64,000 bases of DNA from Epinephelus fuscoguttatus (lineage: Eukaryota; Chordata; Actinopteri; Perciformes; Serranidae): positions 16,847,282 to 16,911,281 of the forward strand of contig NC_064755.1 of NCBI RefSeq assembly GCF_011397635.1, read 5' to 3'. Below the pieces are notes generated by a model that did no database searches, was not told the origin of the DNA, and worked only from the letters and a program-made list of their open reading frames with translations. The position numbers and the translations under genes are program-made. Shown one piece after another: positions 23,945-35,932 of this stretch (position 1 is its first letter; each line of letters starts with the position of its first letter).

Positions 23945-24823
23945 TGAAGTGACAAAAATCGGTGCCTGGAATTGGGCCTGACGGCTCCCAACCTTGCCCT
24001 CCTTGTTCCTTCTAAAATGTCTTCTGTTTTCAATTCAGTATCTTAGGTTCAGCTGGCAGGTACTTAGAAAAACACTGGAGATAGGCTGGATCTGGTGCAA
24101 TCGAGTTTATTGTGTTCACAGGCAACAACACAGTCAAACTCATGAGTCAGCCTCCGGAGGACGACTGAAAACCTGCTTTCAGCGCTCTGGCTTATATGCT
24201 GGTGGAGGTGAAAGAGATCTCCACCCATTTCTGTAGTCCTTCCCATCTCGATCCGTTTTTACTGGTAGCAGACTTTGCCTTTGTTTCTGGCTCAAACTGG
24301 AATCTGCCACCAGTATTTCCGGAATCGCTCCCACTTTATTTTTTAAAAAAACGTGATCTCTGGGGACTCACATGCTACAGTCCCTCGTGCTCCCGTGTGA
24401 TATGAACCATTACGTGCACATTAAGCAATACAGTCATTTGAGTGTGTGTGTGATCTTTCCCGTGTAATATAAACTCTTAAGTGCATTAGGCAGTACAATC
24501 AAGTGAGTGTGCTATCTTCATCACACAGCACGTGGTAACTTGTATGAGTGTCACCGTAAGTTCACAACATCATGTGAGTGTAGGTTACTGCATTATATCA
24601 CTACACAGTATATGGTGAATTACAGGAAGTTCCCTGTAAGTTCATAATATCATGTGAGTGCATGTCATGTGAGTGCATGTGCTCATCATTACACAGAGCG
24701 TGATAGGTTATATATGTCAATAAGAGTTCACAACTGAGATGTCACTAAGAGTTCACACCGTTGTATCTTATCCAACCTATATAGTCTAACACTTGATGAG
24801 GGTTTTTTGACTTTTACACTACA
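23945..24823 (-). mobile_element. Solo LTR, family A copy 3
   Basis: Read on the minus strand, the LTR starts TGTAGTGTAAAAGTC and ends GTCACTTCA. The exact target duplication is CATA (23941-23944 and 24824-24827). Its first 40 bases match copy 1 and differ from copies 2, 4 and 5, so family A has at least two U3 subtypes. No internal sequence adjoins. Confidence 0.9.
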
Positions 24824-24827
24824 CATA

Positions 24828-25098
24828 CCATTGTTAATAGCTGGCATAGGTGCTGTCATAAATCATTATCATTATCATTAGTTGTCAGTCATAAATCATC
24901 ATGTTTTGACATTCACATTACATACAAGGATGTAAGATATTGTCTGTTCCAGGAATGTTCAACGGGATATTTCCCAGGCATCAGCCTTGGTATCAAGGAG
25001 TGTCCTTTGACAACAATGACAACCTTGCAGTAATAATGTGAAAGTTCAGCAGTTATACAACAAGTCTTTATTATTGAGTTTAAGTTTGAGTAAGCCAC
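24828..25098. other. No gene seen
   Basis: AT-rich spacer. A phrase GTTCCAGG(A/T)AT.TTCAAC near 24956 recurs near 29156 within about 60 bases of loosely similar context. This may be an old shared repeat. Confidence 0.4.
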
Positions 25099-25101
25099 TA
25101 G

Positions 25102-25528
25102 AGCCCCATTACCACCAAACTCTTTCAGTATGGTACCTTTGGAACCAAAAGTAACCCTTCAGACATGGTACCTAGACCCTAGCATTTACTTCGCAAACAG
25201 TACCCTTAAATGTGGGCAGAGCTGTTGTTCAGTCTACTAATAAAACTCTCCATGGTATGAACAGTAGTTACACGAGCCTCAAACCCAGCCACAACTCAGC
25301 CCTGAGCAGAGTGACCATTCTCTATTGACCAATCAACAGACTGCAGTGTTCACAGCTCCACCTTTTAGTACCAGATATGTGTGCTAGGTACCCCAACAGA
25401 GGGGTGACCAAAAATGGGATGGTACTGAACGGTTCCATGGTACCATGCACAACTTTTCACAATGGAAACAGAAAAAAGTGTACTTAACTGAACTGTACCG
25501 TACCGTACTGCTTGGTGGAAATGGGGCT
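25102..25528. mobile_element. Harbinger-like MITE
   Basis: AGCCCCATTACCACCAA at the left and TTGGTGGAAATGGGGCT at the right are inverted repeats with one mismatch, flanked by an exact 3-bp duplication TAG (25099-25101 and 25529-25531). A 3-bp duplication is the hallmark of PIF/Harbinger elements, whose usual target is TWA, so TAG is slightly off. The interior is full of GGTACC/GTACGGT motifs and has no coding capacity. Confidence 0.7.
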
Positions 25529-25590
25529 TAGGTGTGTAAAATACACCATAGGACCTCAAGACGCATTTGATTGGGTTTGGTGCATTCACA

Positions 25591-25778
25591 CCTGTACAGT
25601 TCTCAAAGATACTTGAAAAACTTTACAGCGAAAGACTAGACACGTTTACTGATAAACACAAATTACTAATGGATTGTCAGTATGGCTTTAGGACAGCCAG
25701 ATCCACATCCATGGCACTATTAGACCTAGTAGAAGAGATAACATCATGTATAGAAAAAAATAAATTTGCACTGGGAAT
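25591..25778 (+). pseudogene. LINE RT, 5' fragment before LTR insertion
   Basis: Reads FSKILEKLYSERLDTFTDKH and CQYGFRTARSTSMALL, the RT fingers region. It ends at ...KFALGI where the LTR begins. The last four bases, GAAT (25775-25778), are duplicated at 27426-27429, where the protein continues with the next RT block. Confidence 0.8.
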
Positions 25779-27425
25779 TGTTGAAGCAGAATTCAAGGCC
25801 TGGAGCTGGGCCAGAAGGCTCCCAACCTTGTTCCCTACTTCCCGAACAAGCTTACTTTGTTTTCTATTAAGTGTCTAGAATCACTGGAGACACGTAGAAT
25901 CAGGTGCAACTGAGTTTAATGTGCTCGCAAGCAACAAACACATACAACTCAATGAGTCAAGCTCCGGAGCAGGACTGAAGTTTTCTTTGTCTGTGCATTC
26001 CCTTTTATTGCTGGTGAAGATTCTGTTGAGTCTCCACCTTTTTTCTTTAATCCTACCCACTTGAGCTGAACATAACGGTGTCACGGCTCTCCATTCTTCC
26101 CTTGAAGCCAGCCTACCCACTTGAGCTCATACATAATGGTGTCCCAGCTTTTCCTTTTTCCCTTGGAGCCAGTTTTACCTGTGTAATGATTTCCCAGGCA
26201 TTCTAGGCCCGCCTCCTATTACCGGGGTCATATCAGGCCAAGCTGGAATTCCCTTACCTTTCCACCAATATGTTTGAGCTCAGCCTGCAGTGTAATTTTT
26301 ATCCGGCTTATATTTTATCCGGTCTGAATCAATCAGTTGTATAATCATGTCTGCGTGTAGACTGCTATTAAAGTAGATATTTAGACTGTTATAAAGAGTA
26401 GATACTGCATTTAAGGGTAATGGGTAGACATAGATGTGAACTCTCAGTGACATCTTAGCTGTGAACTCTCAGTGACATCGCTGTGAACTAACACTGGGCC
26501 TCCTCAGATTTACTGCGAATGCATAGCAGATTTCCTCATATGGTGTTTTGGACTGTCAACAGACTTCTTTATATACTGTTCTGAACTTTCAGGGAACTGT
26601 TAGACATATATATATATACCATATATGGTGTTAGAATGTGATGTACTCTACTAAGAATAATAGCACGTGTGTAAGCTTGAGCACAACACTGAGCACTGGA
26701 TGGAGAAGGGAGCACACTCACTTGATTTATTGCCTGCTGCACCAAAAGGGTTCATGTGACGGGGAAGAAGACACACACACACATTCAAAGTATTGTATTA
26801 CCCAGCACATGTGTAATGGATTATATTGTACGGAGCACACACACACACACTCAAATGATTGTATTACCTAGTATATGTGTAATAAATCACTTTGTATGGA
26901 AGCACGAGGGACTGTAGCATGAGAGTCCCTCAGGTTCACATGTTTTTTAAAAAATAAAGTGCGAGCAGCTCCGGAGATACTGGTGGTAAATTATAGCTGA
27001 GCCGGAATAGAGAGAAAAAATCTGCTACCAATAGAAACGGGTTGAGGGGGGAAGGACAATAGAAATAGGCGGAGATCTCTTCGACCTCCACCAGCATATA
27101 AGCCAGGATAGTGAAAGCAATTTTTTAGTCATCCTCCAGAGCCTGACTCATGAGTTTGTCTGTGTTATTGCTTGTGAACACAATAAACTCGATTGCACCA
27201 GATCCAGCTTGTCTCCAGTGATTTCCTAAAGACCTGCCAGCCGAACCTAAGACCCAGAACAGACAACAGAAGATATTTTGGAAGAAATAAGAAGGACAAG
27301 GTCGGGAGCCATCTGGCCCAACTTCAGGCACCGATTTTTGTCACTTCAAGCCTCATGCTATTTTTAAAAACAAAATGATGCACAGTGAATTCTACAGAAT
27401 TCATTACACATTACATTACACTACA
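25779..27425 (-). mobile_element. Solo LTR, family B-related, interrupted by family A LTR
   Basis: The plus-strand edge TGTTGAAGC and the far edge CACTACA match the LTR termini of the provirus at 35230-46131. Internal blocks also match (CTCAATGAGTC.AGCTCCGGAGCA, CATCCTCATGCTATTTTTA). The target duplication is GAAT (25775-25778 and 27426-27429). The LTR body is 25779-26285 plus 27349-27425, about 0.58 kb, interrupted by the LTR at 26286-27348. It is more diverged than the two proviral LTRs are from each other. Confidence 0.85.
26286..27348 (+). mobile_element. Solo LTR, family A copy 4, nested
   Basis: Begins TGCAGTGTAATTTTTATCCGG (one change from the family start) and ends GTCACTTCA. The exact target duplication is AGCC (26282-26285 and 27349-27352). 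At 1063 bp it is the longest family A copy, with extra CA-rich units near 26766-26880. It sits inside the LTR at 25779-27425, in the opposite orientation. Confidence 0.9.
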
Positions 27426-28521
27426 GAATATTTATTGACTTAAAGAAGGCCTTCGATACAATTAATCATGACATTTTATTTAAAAAATGGACAGACTTGG
27501 TATCAGAGGGGTTGCTCTGGACTGGCTGAAAAGCTACATTAGTAATAGACAGCAGTTTGTACAGATAGGGCAATACAAATCAAACTATGCAAATATTTTG
27601 TGCGGTGTCCCACAAGGGTCAATTTTAGGGCCCAAATTATTTATTTTGTACATAAATGACTTCTGTAAAGTATCTAACATGCTGAAATTTGTTGTCTTTG
27701 CTGACAAATATTTTGTGCTCTGGGGATGATCTGCAGAAACTTCTCACTGTAGCCAAGACAGAATTAAATAAATTAAAATGCTGGTTCGATAAGAATAAGC
27801 TATCATTAAATCTAAACAAAACAAAGTTCATCATATTTGGAAATTGCAAAATCAACACAAAACTTTGTTTGGAAATTAATAATGTAGAATTAGAAAGAGT
27901 ATATGAGAACAAGTTCTCGAGGATTACAATAGATCACAAACTGTGCTGGAATCCTCACATAAAGTATTTGTGCGCAAAGATAGCAAGAAGCATCAGAATA
28001 CTGGATGAAACAAGACACATCTTGAATCAGAAAGCACTGCACACCTTGCACTGCACACTTATTGAACCTTATCTGTCATACTGTGTTGAAATCTGGGGAA
28101 ACACAAAAACAACCTACAAAAGATATGCACACTGCAGAAACGAGCCATAAGGATAGTACATCAAGTTGGTTATCTAGAACACACAAACAGTCTGTTTTTA
28201 AAATCTCAAACTCTGAAATTCATGGATATGGTCAAATATAAAACCAGGCAAATTATGTTTAAAGTAATTAACAAGATGATGCCAGACAACATACTAAACA
28301 TGTTCTCTGATAGAGATGGGGGTTACAATTTAAGAGGACTGTTGAATTTCAAACAACCAAAGGTTCACACAACTCGAAAAAGCATGTTCATCTCTGTTTG
28401 TGGGGTGCTGCTTTGGAATGGCTTGGATGAAATGACCAAAAGGAGTAATCATATAAGAAAATTCAAAAGCATCTATAAACAATCAATCATGGACATATAT
28501 AAGAGAGAGCTTGAAAAATGA
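27426..28521 (+). pseudogene. LINE RT and C-terminal part after LTR insertion
   Basis: Resumes with FIDLKKAFDTINHDIL (catalytic Asp block). Then follow GVALDWLKSYISNRQQFV and CGVPQGSILGPKLFILYINDF. The YADD-equivalent reads FADKYF, with the second catalytic Asp lost and a short deletion/frameshift near 27705. The other frames give LQKLLTVAKTELNKLKCWFDKNKLSLNLNKTKF to 28150 and MDMVKYKTRQIMFKV...NGLDEM to 28521. At least two frameshifts and a mutated catalytic site make it inactive. Confidence 0.8.
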
Positions 28522-28842
28522 GAATTGTACATACTTAGTATATTTTATTTTACATTTTTGTGGCATTAAGTTGGTTTGCCTCTGGTAGGCTATCTATTTT
28601 GCATTGTAAAGAGCCTATTATTTAAACTTAATCTAAAGAAGTAGTAAGGAGGGGCAGGACTACATAAGCATGGCTTCTTTCTGTCCCTTCTCAGACATAT
28701 AATATGGTGTTTTGTAAATGCATGTGTGTTGAATTAGCTGACTGTACAGTTAATTTCTATTCTGGTCGTTTGACTTTTTAAGAAGAATTGTCAAGATATG
28801 TTGAACTGTTCGAGATAAATAAACAATTCAATTCAATTCAAT

Positions 28843-30340
28843 AGAGCTGTCCACTTGCTATCTGATCAACCAAGATGCATGTTAATACCAGGTGTAAAAA
28901 GGCATTGGCTCATTTGAACTATCTGGGATAGGATTCCTTTTAGTGGTCATTACCTGCAGAGGTCTCTTCCCCTCCAAAACAAAAAGACCCAGTGATTTAA
29001 ATAGGATACTCTGGAGTCCTGAACTTTAGAGGTGATAGCATGCTTAATTTAATCCCATTCTCCTCGTCTGGCATAGGCACCACTACTGTCTTGTCGCTGT
29101 TGGTCATTTTGATGTTTTGATGTTCTAGGTCCATGACAGGATACAGGCTATTGCATGTTCCAGGTATTTTCAACAACAAAATTAGCCACGTTCCAAGCAA
29201 GTGTGCCAAACAACCCTTTGCAGTGTGAAAAGTTCAGTGGCTGTGCCAGAGCCCTTATATTGCTTAGAATGAGTAGGAATAAAACATTAGCTATAAAGAA
29301 TATATCACACAAGAACAAAGACAATTCTCATGTCATTAACACCTGATATTTAAACCTACAGAGGTCCTGTAAATGACATAATATGAACAGGTTTTTAATA
29401 CAGCTGAATGCACTCACTCATCAAAGTCAATGTGGACAAGATAAAAATAAATAAGGGGCTTGTTATACATGAATGAAAAAAACCTGTGGACCAACATAAA
29501 ACTTCCTGGTATTTATTTACAAGTCAAAAATCAAGAACACATTTTGCATTTGTTTCACTGGTGATAAATAGGACTGAAGTCAGGCAATAACTAACATAAA
29601 AATAAAATGAAATAAAATTATAATCACATAACATACAAGCCTATTGGAACTGAAAAATATACTGTACATATTCATATGCAAACACATTCAGAAGACCCAG
29701 TAGGGAGGCACGTTACGCTGCTAGTTATACTAATCATACACAGTGAGTTTAGACGTTTGGATTTCATTTTGAGTGTAATAGAAATCCATACTCTTTGTGA
29801 TTATGTACATGTCTCGCTTTATACAGTCTAATGGAGTGCTCAGTGTGATACTTTCTCCTCTTTATTTCTGATGTGAAACGTTTGAACTATCAGTTCCCAG
29901 CAGGTGTTAAATGTATCAGAAGCGAGGCAGCAAAATTCACCCTTCAACCCTCAGTTATCAGCAGATAAAGGCAGAGTGAGATACTCCCTTAACAAAGAGG
30001 AGCTATGAATGAAAAAAGAGCAACTGTGTTGTGGTGGCAAAACAACTTCGGCCTATTTAATAAACAGTTTAAAGAAAAAGTCTTCACATGTCGGCTGTCT
30101 TTTTTGAGTTTTAATAAGTCATGAACAGTCAGTCAGTCAGTGAATGCCTAGATGTTCTTCAGCTATGCTATCTTTATAGTTCCCAAAACACATGCATGTC
30201 AATAGTCAAAATATATAGCACGCAGGTGGTTCTGCAGTAAGCATCCCTAAGACACAACATCTCTGGCATCTGAGGCCCACAAGGACACTTGTAGTTGGAG
30301 CCTCCCTGGCTCGTAACCTTTAACCTACTTCCATGTCACA
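28843..30340. other. No gene or named repeat seen
   Basis: About 1.5 kb of AT-rich sequence without long ORFs, transposon ends or RNA genes that I recognise. This is among the longest apparently unoccupied stretches in the window. Confidence 0.5.
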
Positions 30341-31258
30341 TGAAGTGACAAAAATCGGTGCCTGGAATTGGGCCAGATGGCTCCCGACCTTGTCCTTCGT
30401 GTTTCTTCCCAAATGTCTTCTGTTGTCCACTCAGTGTCTAAGGTTCGGCTGGCATGTATATAGAAAATCACTGGAGATAGGCAGGATCTGGTGCAATCGA
30501 GTTTATTGTGTTCACAGGCAATAACACAGACAAACTCATGAGTCAGGCTCCGGAGGATGACTGAAAAATTGCTTTCACTATTCTGGCTTATATGCTGGTG
30601 GAGGTCGAAGAGATCTCCGCCTATTTCTATTGTCCTTCCCCTTTCAAACCATATCTACTGGTGGCAGGTTTCCTCTCTTTGTTCCGGCTCAACTGTAATC
30701 TGCCACCAGTATCTCTGGAGCTGCTCTCACTTTATTTTTTAAAAACATGTGATCCTGAGGGACTCTCATGCTACAGTCCCTCGTGCTTCCGTACGATATG
30801 ACTCATTACACATATACTGGGTAATACAATCATTTGAGTGTGTGTGTGTGCTCCTTCCCGTGTCATGTGAACCCTTTAGGTGCAGCAGGCAATACAATCA
30901 AGTGGGTGTGCTCTCTTCGTCATACAGTACATAGTATTGTGCTCAAGCGTACACACGAGCTATTCTAAGTTCAAAACATCATGAGAGTGCATTGTATCTT
31001 AACACAATATATGGAGTGTTTAAAAGTTCACTGTAAGTTCACAACAGCATATGAGGAAGTCTGCTATGCATCCACAATAATTCTGAGGAGGTTCGTTGCT
31101 AGTTCACAGCTGAGATGTCACTAAGAGTTCACGTCGCAATACTGTCTATTACCCTTACATGCAGTATTTAGTTTTTATAACAGTCAACACAAAAACATGA
31201 TTATACAACTGATTGTTTTAGACCGGATAAAATATAAGCCGGATAAAATTACACTACA
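30341..31258 (-). mobile_element. Solo LTR, family A copy 5
   Basis: On the minus strand it starts TGTAGTGTAATTTTATCCGG and ends GTCACTTCA. The exact target duplication is CACA (30337-30340 and 31259-31262). It is 918 bp versus 917 bp for copy 2, with visibly high similarity throughout, so these two are probably the youngest pair in the family. Confidence 0.9.
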
Positions 31259-31262
31259 CACA

Positions 31263-31805
31263 CTGCCGTCACAGTACGGGTTAAATGAGCAACACATATC
31301 ATTAGGTGAGAAGTTCAGTTTCATCAAAACAAGTAACCTTAGAACATGGGTATACAACACATGCAGAACACATTATAGGTTAAATATGGTTAAATACCAG
31401 AATTTTCCATCACTGTGTATTAATCAAAGGTCAGCTGTTAGTCTCTGAGGGTGATGTGGTGTTATGTGCTGCTGGAGATTGTATGCATGTCAGTTACTGC
31501 TGAGCTTCTTTCAGTGTCTCTCAACCTGACAGGCACGGAGATACATTTGGAAGTGACTGACTGATTATCACAATTATCTCTTGAAAGATGAAATTAAAAG
31601 AACCGATGAATGTGATGTGCAGGTACGCCACATGCCTAGTAGGATTTTCTACATGGACACTACAAAATATACAGATGTATAACATTCCTTTTTACAGTAT
31701 TAACCAAAATAAATTGACAGATGTAATGAGTAAAAAGTAGTGAAACCTTGGGCCTACAAAGAAGAGGAGCGCGACATTTGAGTGCGCTTTTCTGTAACTG
31801 TGCGA
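31263..31805. other. No gene seen
   Basis: AT-rich spacer with no coding, RNA or repeat signature that I can support. Confidence 0.5.
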
Positions 31806-32417
31806 GCCTGAAGGCCCTGACACATCAAGCGACAGTTGGCCGTCGACTAAAGTCGTGCCGTCGGTGAGCATCTGTCGGCCTAGTTTTTTGTCCGGCACCG
31901 TTGGCCCTTCAGTGTCGGCGCCGGCGGCTTTTCAGCAGATTGAGCATGTTGAATCGGCGGCGGAGCTAGTCAGTGAAAGAGCTCACTCTGATTGGCTGTT
32001 TAGGTTTTATTCCCTCGCCCCTGTAGCGAGGGAATCTGCCTGGAGTGAAACCGGGGCTAACTGGTGCTTCCTCCTCAGGCTCCACTTCACTCAGCTGCCC
32101 CACAGAACCGCTGCCCCTCCCACTTTAACTTGAATAACAAACCTGAGTTAGCTGGGAGGCTAGTGGAGCATTAGCCACAGCATGATGGAGGGAAGCACAG
32201 CCAGTTAGCCTCCGCTAGTCTCTGAGCTAGCCCCGGCTCTCCGAGCACCGAGCCCTGGTTTGTTATTCAGGTTAAAGTGGGAAGAAGCAGCGGGCTTGTC
32301 GGGCAGCTGAGTGAAGTGGAGCCTGCAGAGGAAACACCGGGACCGTCTGAATGTAATAGTCCGTGGAGGTGCTGCGGCGCTCGGCTGTCCGGATGTACCA
32401 CTCTGTCACTCCGCTCT
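31806..32417. repeat. GC-rich foldback element
   Basis: The left part (31812-31950) is rich in GTCGGC/GCCGGC motifs, beginning GGCCCTGACACATCAAGCGAC, reminiscent of the ends of a common teleost DNA element. The arm 32064-32141 (CTTCACTCAGCTGCCC, CCCACTTTAACTTGAATAACAAACC) is repeated inverted at 32259-32337 with about 85-90% identity across a 117-base loop, a long hairpin. No transposase or clear duplication was found. Confidence 0.6.
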
Positions 32418-32487
32418 TGTTGTTTATTAAATAGCGATGATGTGAAGGTAATGAAGGAGACTCCGCTGACACTGTCTTGCTTGTATA
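32418..32487 (-). mobile_element. Older LTR, inverted, left fragment
   Basis: These 70 bases are the reverse complement, with about 8 changes, of the last 70 bases of the provirus LTR that starts at 32488 (AATAGCGATGATGTGAAGGT and CTTGCTTGTATA). The remainder of the same inverted LTR continues at 51352, right after the provirus. The provirus therefore inserted into an older LTR of its own family. Confidence 0.8.
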
Positions 32488-32863
32488 TGTAGTATCTGAC
32501 ATGCCACATGTTATGTGACGACCGGGGTCTTATATGATCAGTTAGAGGCCCAGGTCAAGATTTTATTATGGCTCAGGTCAAGGATAGATAAGTAAGATGA
32601 AAGGTTGGATTCCATCTAGATTGTATCTCTGTCACTTGTCACATTTTGTCTCAAAGTTCATCAAAACAACCGACCTATATATGCAGGGTAAATTGAGCCG
32701 TTATTCAGAGCAGTTCATATTGGCTTCGAACTCTCTCTCAGGCTTCCTAGGCGCTTGATTTGATGCTGTACTTCTTGTAATAAACCTTTTCTATATACAA
32801 GCAAGATGGTGTCATCGGAGTCTCCTTCATCACCTTCACATCATCGCTATTTAATAAACGACA
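32488..32863 (+). repeat. 5' LTR of outer provirus
   Basis: Starts TGTAGTATCTGAC and ends AATAAACGACA. A TATATA-like box lies at about 32678, and AATAAA signals occur at 32780-32785 and 32852-32857. It differs from the 3' LTR at about 32501, 32519 and 32699. Confidence 0.9.
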
Positions 32864-32919
32864 ATTTTGGCATCACGAACAGGATCAGAAGAAGGCACAA
32901 CAATTTTGGCGTCACGAAT
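32861..32919 (+). promoter_or_regulatory. Duplicated primer-binding-site-like sequence
   Basis: Directly after the LTR end, ACAATTTTGGCATCACGAA (32861-32879) is followed 39 bases on by ACAATTTTGGCGTCACGAA (32900-32918). The position and the embedded TGG fit a tRNA primer-binding site, but I could not match it to a specific tRNA 3' end. Which copy would serve is unknown. Confidence 0.5.
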
Positions 32920-34985
32920 TCCGGACGTGTTGTGGCCCGTGGCGTCAACGACAGCTTCAGTGCATCTGCTCCCGCACCAGGCCTGCACATATGGTGAGCA
33001 TTTCACGTGATTGGGTGCTGGTTCGCTCATTGAGGCTGTTGTGTGTTTGCTGTTTGGTCGCACCGTAAAGAATCATTTGTGTGTGTGTGCCATGATGTGT
33101 AGGTGTTTGGGGTGTTTCTCCTTCTAAATTTGTTTTTGATTGTGCTGTGTACAGTGCAAAAGGGGGGAGTAGCCTGTCTTAGGAAAGACAGAGGATAAAC
33201 ATTAATGTAAGGAGGAGTCTGTCTTAGGAAAGATAGTGAATAAACATTAATGTAAAATAAGTAAAGAGAATAAACTTTGAAGTAAACTAAGGAAAGAAGA
33301 ATTAAAAGATGAAGTAATAATAAGAAGTAGAATAGCATAATAAGTAACGATAAGGTGAGCTAAATAACACCATGCGGGATTAATGAAGACTGGGCCCTTA
33401 TCTTCTTAATGGTAAGACGTGTATATTGGCTTTGAGAAATAGTCGGAATTTGGCTAAAAACAAAGAGGACAGTAACAACCCTGGGCCCAAGGGAAATTGG
33501 ACATATGGGAAAAAAGAGACAAGGTTAAAGGTAAAGATAAAGGAAATAGAGAAGACAAAAGGAAAAGTAAAGAGATAATAGAGAAGTGAAGAGAAATAGG
33601 AATGAGGTGAAGAGAAAAAGCCGCCGATTAGGACAAAAGCCCTCAAGGAGGCGATTTTAGATGGGCCTAAAATCCTGGGATATCACTAGGTGAGTTTCAG
33701 GTCAGTTCAGGGAACTGGAGGTGTAGGATGAAAAATTCAATTGTAAGTTCCCACTCTGAACATTAAAGTTGACGAACGATGTTTTGATGCAGCCTCTCAT
33801 TGAATATTTTACACCTCATAAGGTAGCATAAATTTAGAAAGAACAAAGGAAAAGGAAAATAAGAAAGGAGCGGCAAAAAAGCATGCTATAGGATAGTATG
33901 AATGAGTCAATTGTGAGAATTGAGGATTGAAAGCTGTTTGTGTTTTTGGGAGAACGTTGAAGTTAGTGTGAGTTTGGCCAAGGTGTCTCTGTTTGTTAGA
34001 AGAGTGATCTGTGTGTGTGGGTGTGTGTGAAGTGCTGTCTCAGCTGTGTTCTGGTTGTGTGTGAAAGATTGCGAAATGGGATGGTTTCTGGGGTTTATGT
34101 TATGTTGATGTGATAGATTTTATATTACATCGATATAAATAGGCATATATAGGTTGTGGTTGAAAACAGGAGATTTAGTAATTCATAAGGAAAGATATTT
34201 TGTCGTTTAGTGATAAAACATATAAGCCTCAAAGAAGAGGACTTTATAAATATTGATTAAATACTTATGAGCCTTTGATGGGGACTTTGATAAAAAGTTA
34301 TGAGCCTCTTTCGAGGGGACGTTTTTGAATTTGTTAAGAAACTTATGAGCCCCAAGAAGGACATTTATGTCTGTGAAGAGAGGTGAAAAGATCAGTGAGA
34401 ATATTTTCAGTGAGTCTGTGTGAGTGTGTGAGTGCTCCGGCCGGTGGGTGTGTGTGTGTTCTTTGTTTTAGACTTTGTACCTTGTTATATGGAGTTTATC
34501 TGATCTTTAGGAGATTGGGTGAGATGTTCACTCTCTGAGAACTAGAATATACTGGCAGTTCTTGCTAAATTTAAGAGGTGGAACAAGGGGGACACCCCCT
34601 ATAAAACGCAAATAAGATTGATCTTTGTAATAGGGGGAGTGCTGAGGGTGCTCTCTTTCCTTTTCTCTTTGTAAGGTACAAGCAAAAAAAAAAAGTTAGA
34701 TCATTATGATTTGATTTTAATAGTTTGACAGTTTTTAGGATATTTGAACCAATTTAAAGTACAGCCTGGGGGTCATAATATACTACTGGCAGATTTAAGA
34801 TGTTATTAGAGTAAAACAAACTAAAATTCCTAAATTGATAATGTATTGTATGTAATTATAATTGGGTATTGGTTAATAGTACCAATACCAATACCAATAG
34901 TATTGGTGTAGTTTAAAGGAGAAAAACCTCTGTTGTAGATAGAATGACCTAAGTGTTGGCAGATAATAGGCGCAAATCACAGTGA
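32920..34985 (+). other. Outer provirus leader, no gag recognised
   Basis: Long purine-rich sequence (GAAGAGAAA-type) with repeated TTATGAGCC(T/C)..AAGA.G phrases near 34220-34370. No long plus-strand ORF, zinc knuckle or protease motif was found, so gag and pro appear absent or decayed beyond recognition. Confidence 0.5.
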
Positions 34986-35229
34986 ATTATTTATTGTGTT
35001 GCTTATGAGAACCCAGGAGATGATAGCTCTAAGGAAAGTGAGAAGGGAGACAGTGATGGAGACATGGAGAGGAAGAGGTTGAGGAAATTTAGGAAGGAAA
35101 AGAGGAAGTGCAAGAGAGGCTCGAAGAGCAAAAGAAGAGACAAGGTGTTTGTGAAAGTGTTTGTGAAGGTGTGTAGAAGGAAGTGGTATAACGAATGTTG
35201 TGAAGGGAAATTTAGAATTCAGTGGGAAG
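34986..35229 (+). pseudogene. Small basic ORF of outer provirus, cut by inner provirus
   Basis: Open from 34986, with an ATG at 35064. The residues are acidic first (ENPGDDSSKESEKGDSDGD), then strongly basic (ERKRLRKFRKEKRKCKRGSK), then CRRKWYNECCEGKF. At 35226-35229 the target GAAG marks the inner provirus. After it, the same frame reopens at 46136 and runs to a stop at 46270. Before the inner insertion this was one uninterrupted frame of roughly 125 codons. No family recognised: a Gag C-terminal or accessory protein is possible. Confidence 0.5.
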
Positions 35230-35770
35230 TGTTGAAGCAAAAAAGTCAAGGTCCCGAGCCATGCCAGAAAGCTCGCGACCTCGCTCTTCTCTTCTCAAAC
35301 GGACTTTCTTTGTCTTCCATTAGATATCAAAAACTCAAATACTCAGAGGTCAAAAATCACTGGAGACACGTAGAATCAGATGCAACTGAGTTTAATGTGC
35401 TCGCAGGCAACAAACACATCACAACTCAATGAGTCAAGCTCCGGAGCAAGACTGAAATTTCTGTGTTTGCGCTCGCTCTTTTATTGTAGAATTTCTGCTG
35501 AGTCATCTCTTTTCCTTAAACTTTTCCACTGGGCACTGATCACTGATCAGGTGTCACATTTCTGCTGAGTTTTAGTCCTTCCCACCATATCGGTGTCACA
35601 TTTCTGCTGACTCAGCACTTTTTAATCCTTCCCCCTCTAGGGTCATATCAGGACAAACTGCAATTCCCCTAACTTTCCACTAGTGTTTTCTGAACCCATC
35701 CTCATGCTATTTTTAGAAATGATTCACAGTGAGTCCTAGGTCCACCACAATGCTTAAGTGCTCAATGAGT

Positions 35771-35802
<32 letters not shown>

Positions 35803-35932
35803 CATAAGAATACATGAAATATTAAACCAGTGTGTAATTTGTCAGTTGCACAGATTATATTGCTTCAACACGTATCTTTTAAAGGTCAGTTTAAAGGTAC
35901 AGTACGAACACTATAATAAATATTACACTACA
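35230..35932 (-). repeat. 3' LTR of inner provirus
   Basis: Minus-strand termini are TGTAGTGTAAT and GCTTCAACA. It contains a GT repeat at 35768-35801, longer than in the 5' LTR, and the CTCCGGAGC block shared with family A LTRs. Confidence 0.95.

Larger units (their letters stand above)
25590..28842 (+). mobile_element. 5'-truncated APE-type LINE with ATTCA tail, split by LTRs
   Basis: RT homology starts abruptly near 25590 (QFSKILEKLYSERL), is cut at 25778 and resumes at 27426. The 3' UTR ends in AATTCAATTCAATTCAAT at about 28826-28842, a simple-repeat tail. Upstream endonuclease and ORF1 are missing, as expected for 5' truncation. Clade not assigned: the RT is unlike the L2-like and Rex1-like elements in this window. 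Confidence 0.75.
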
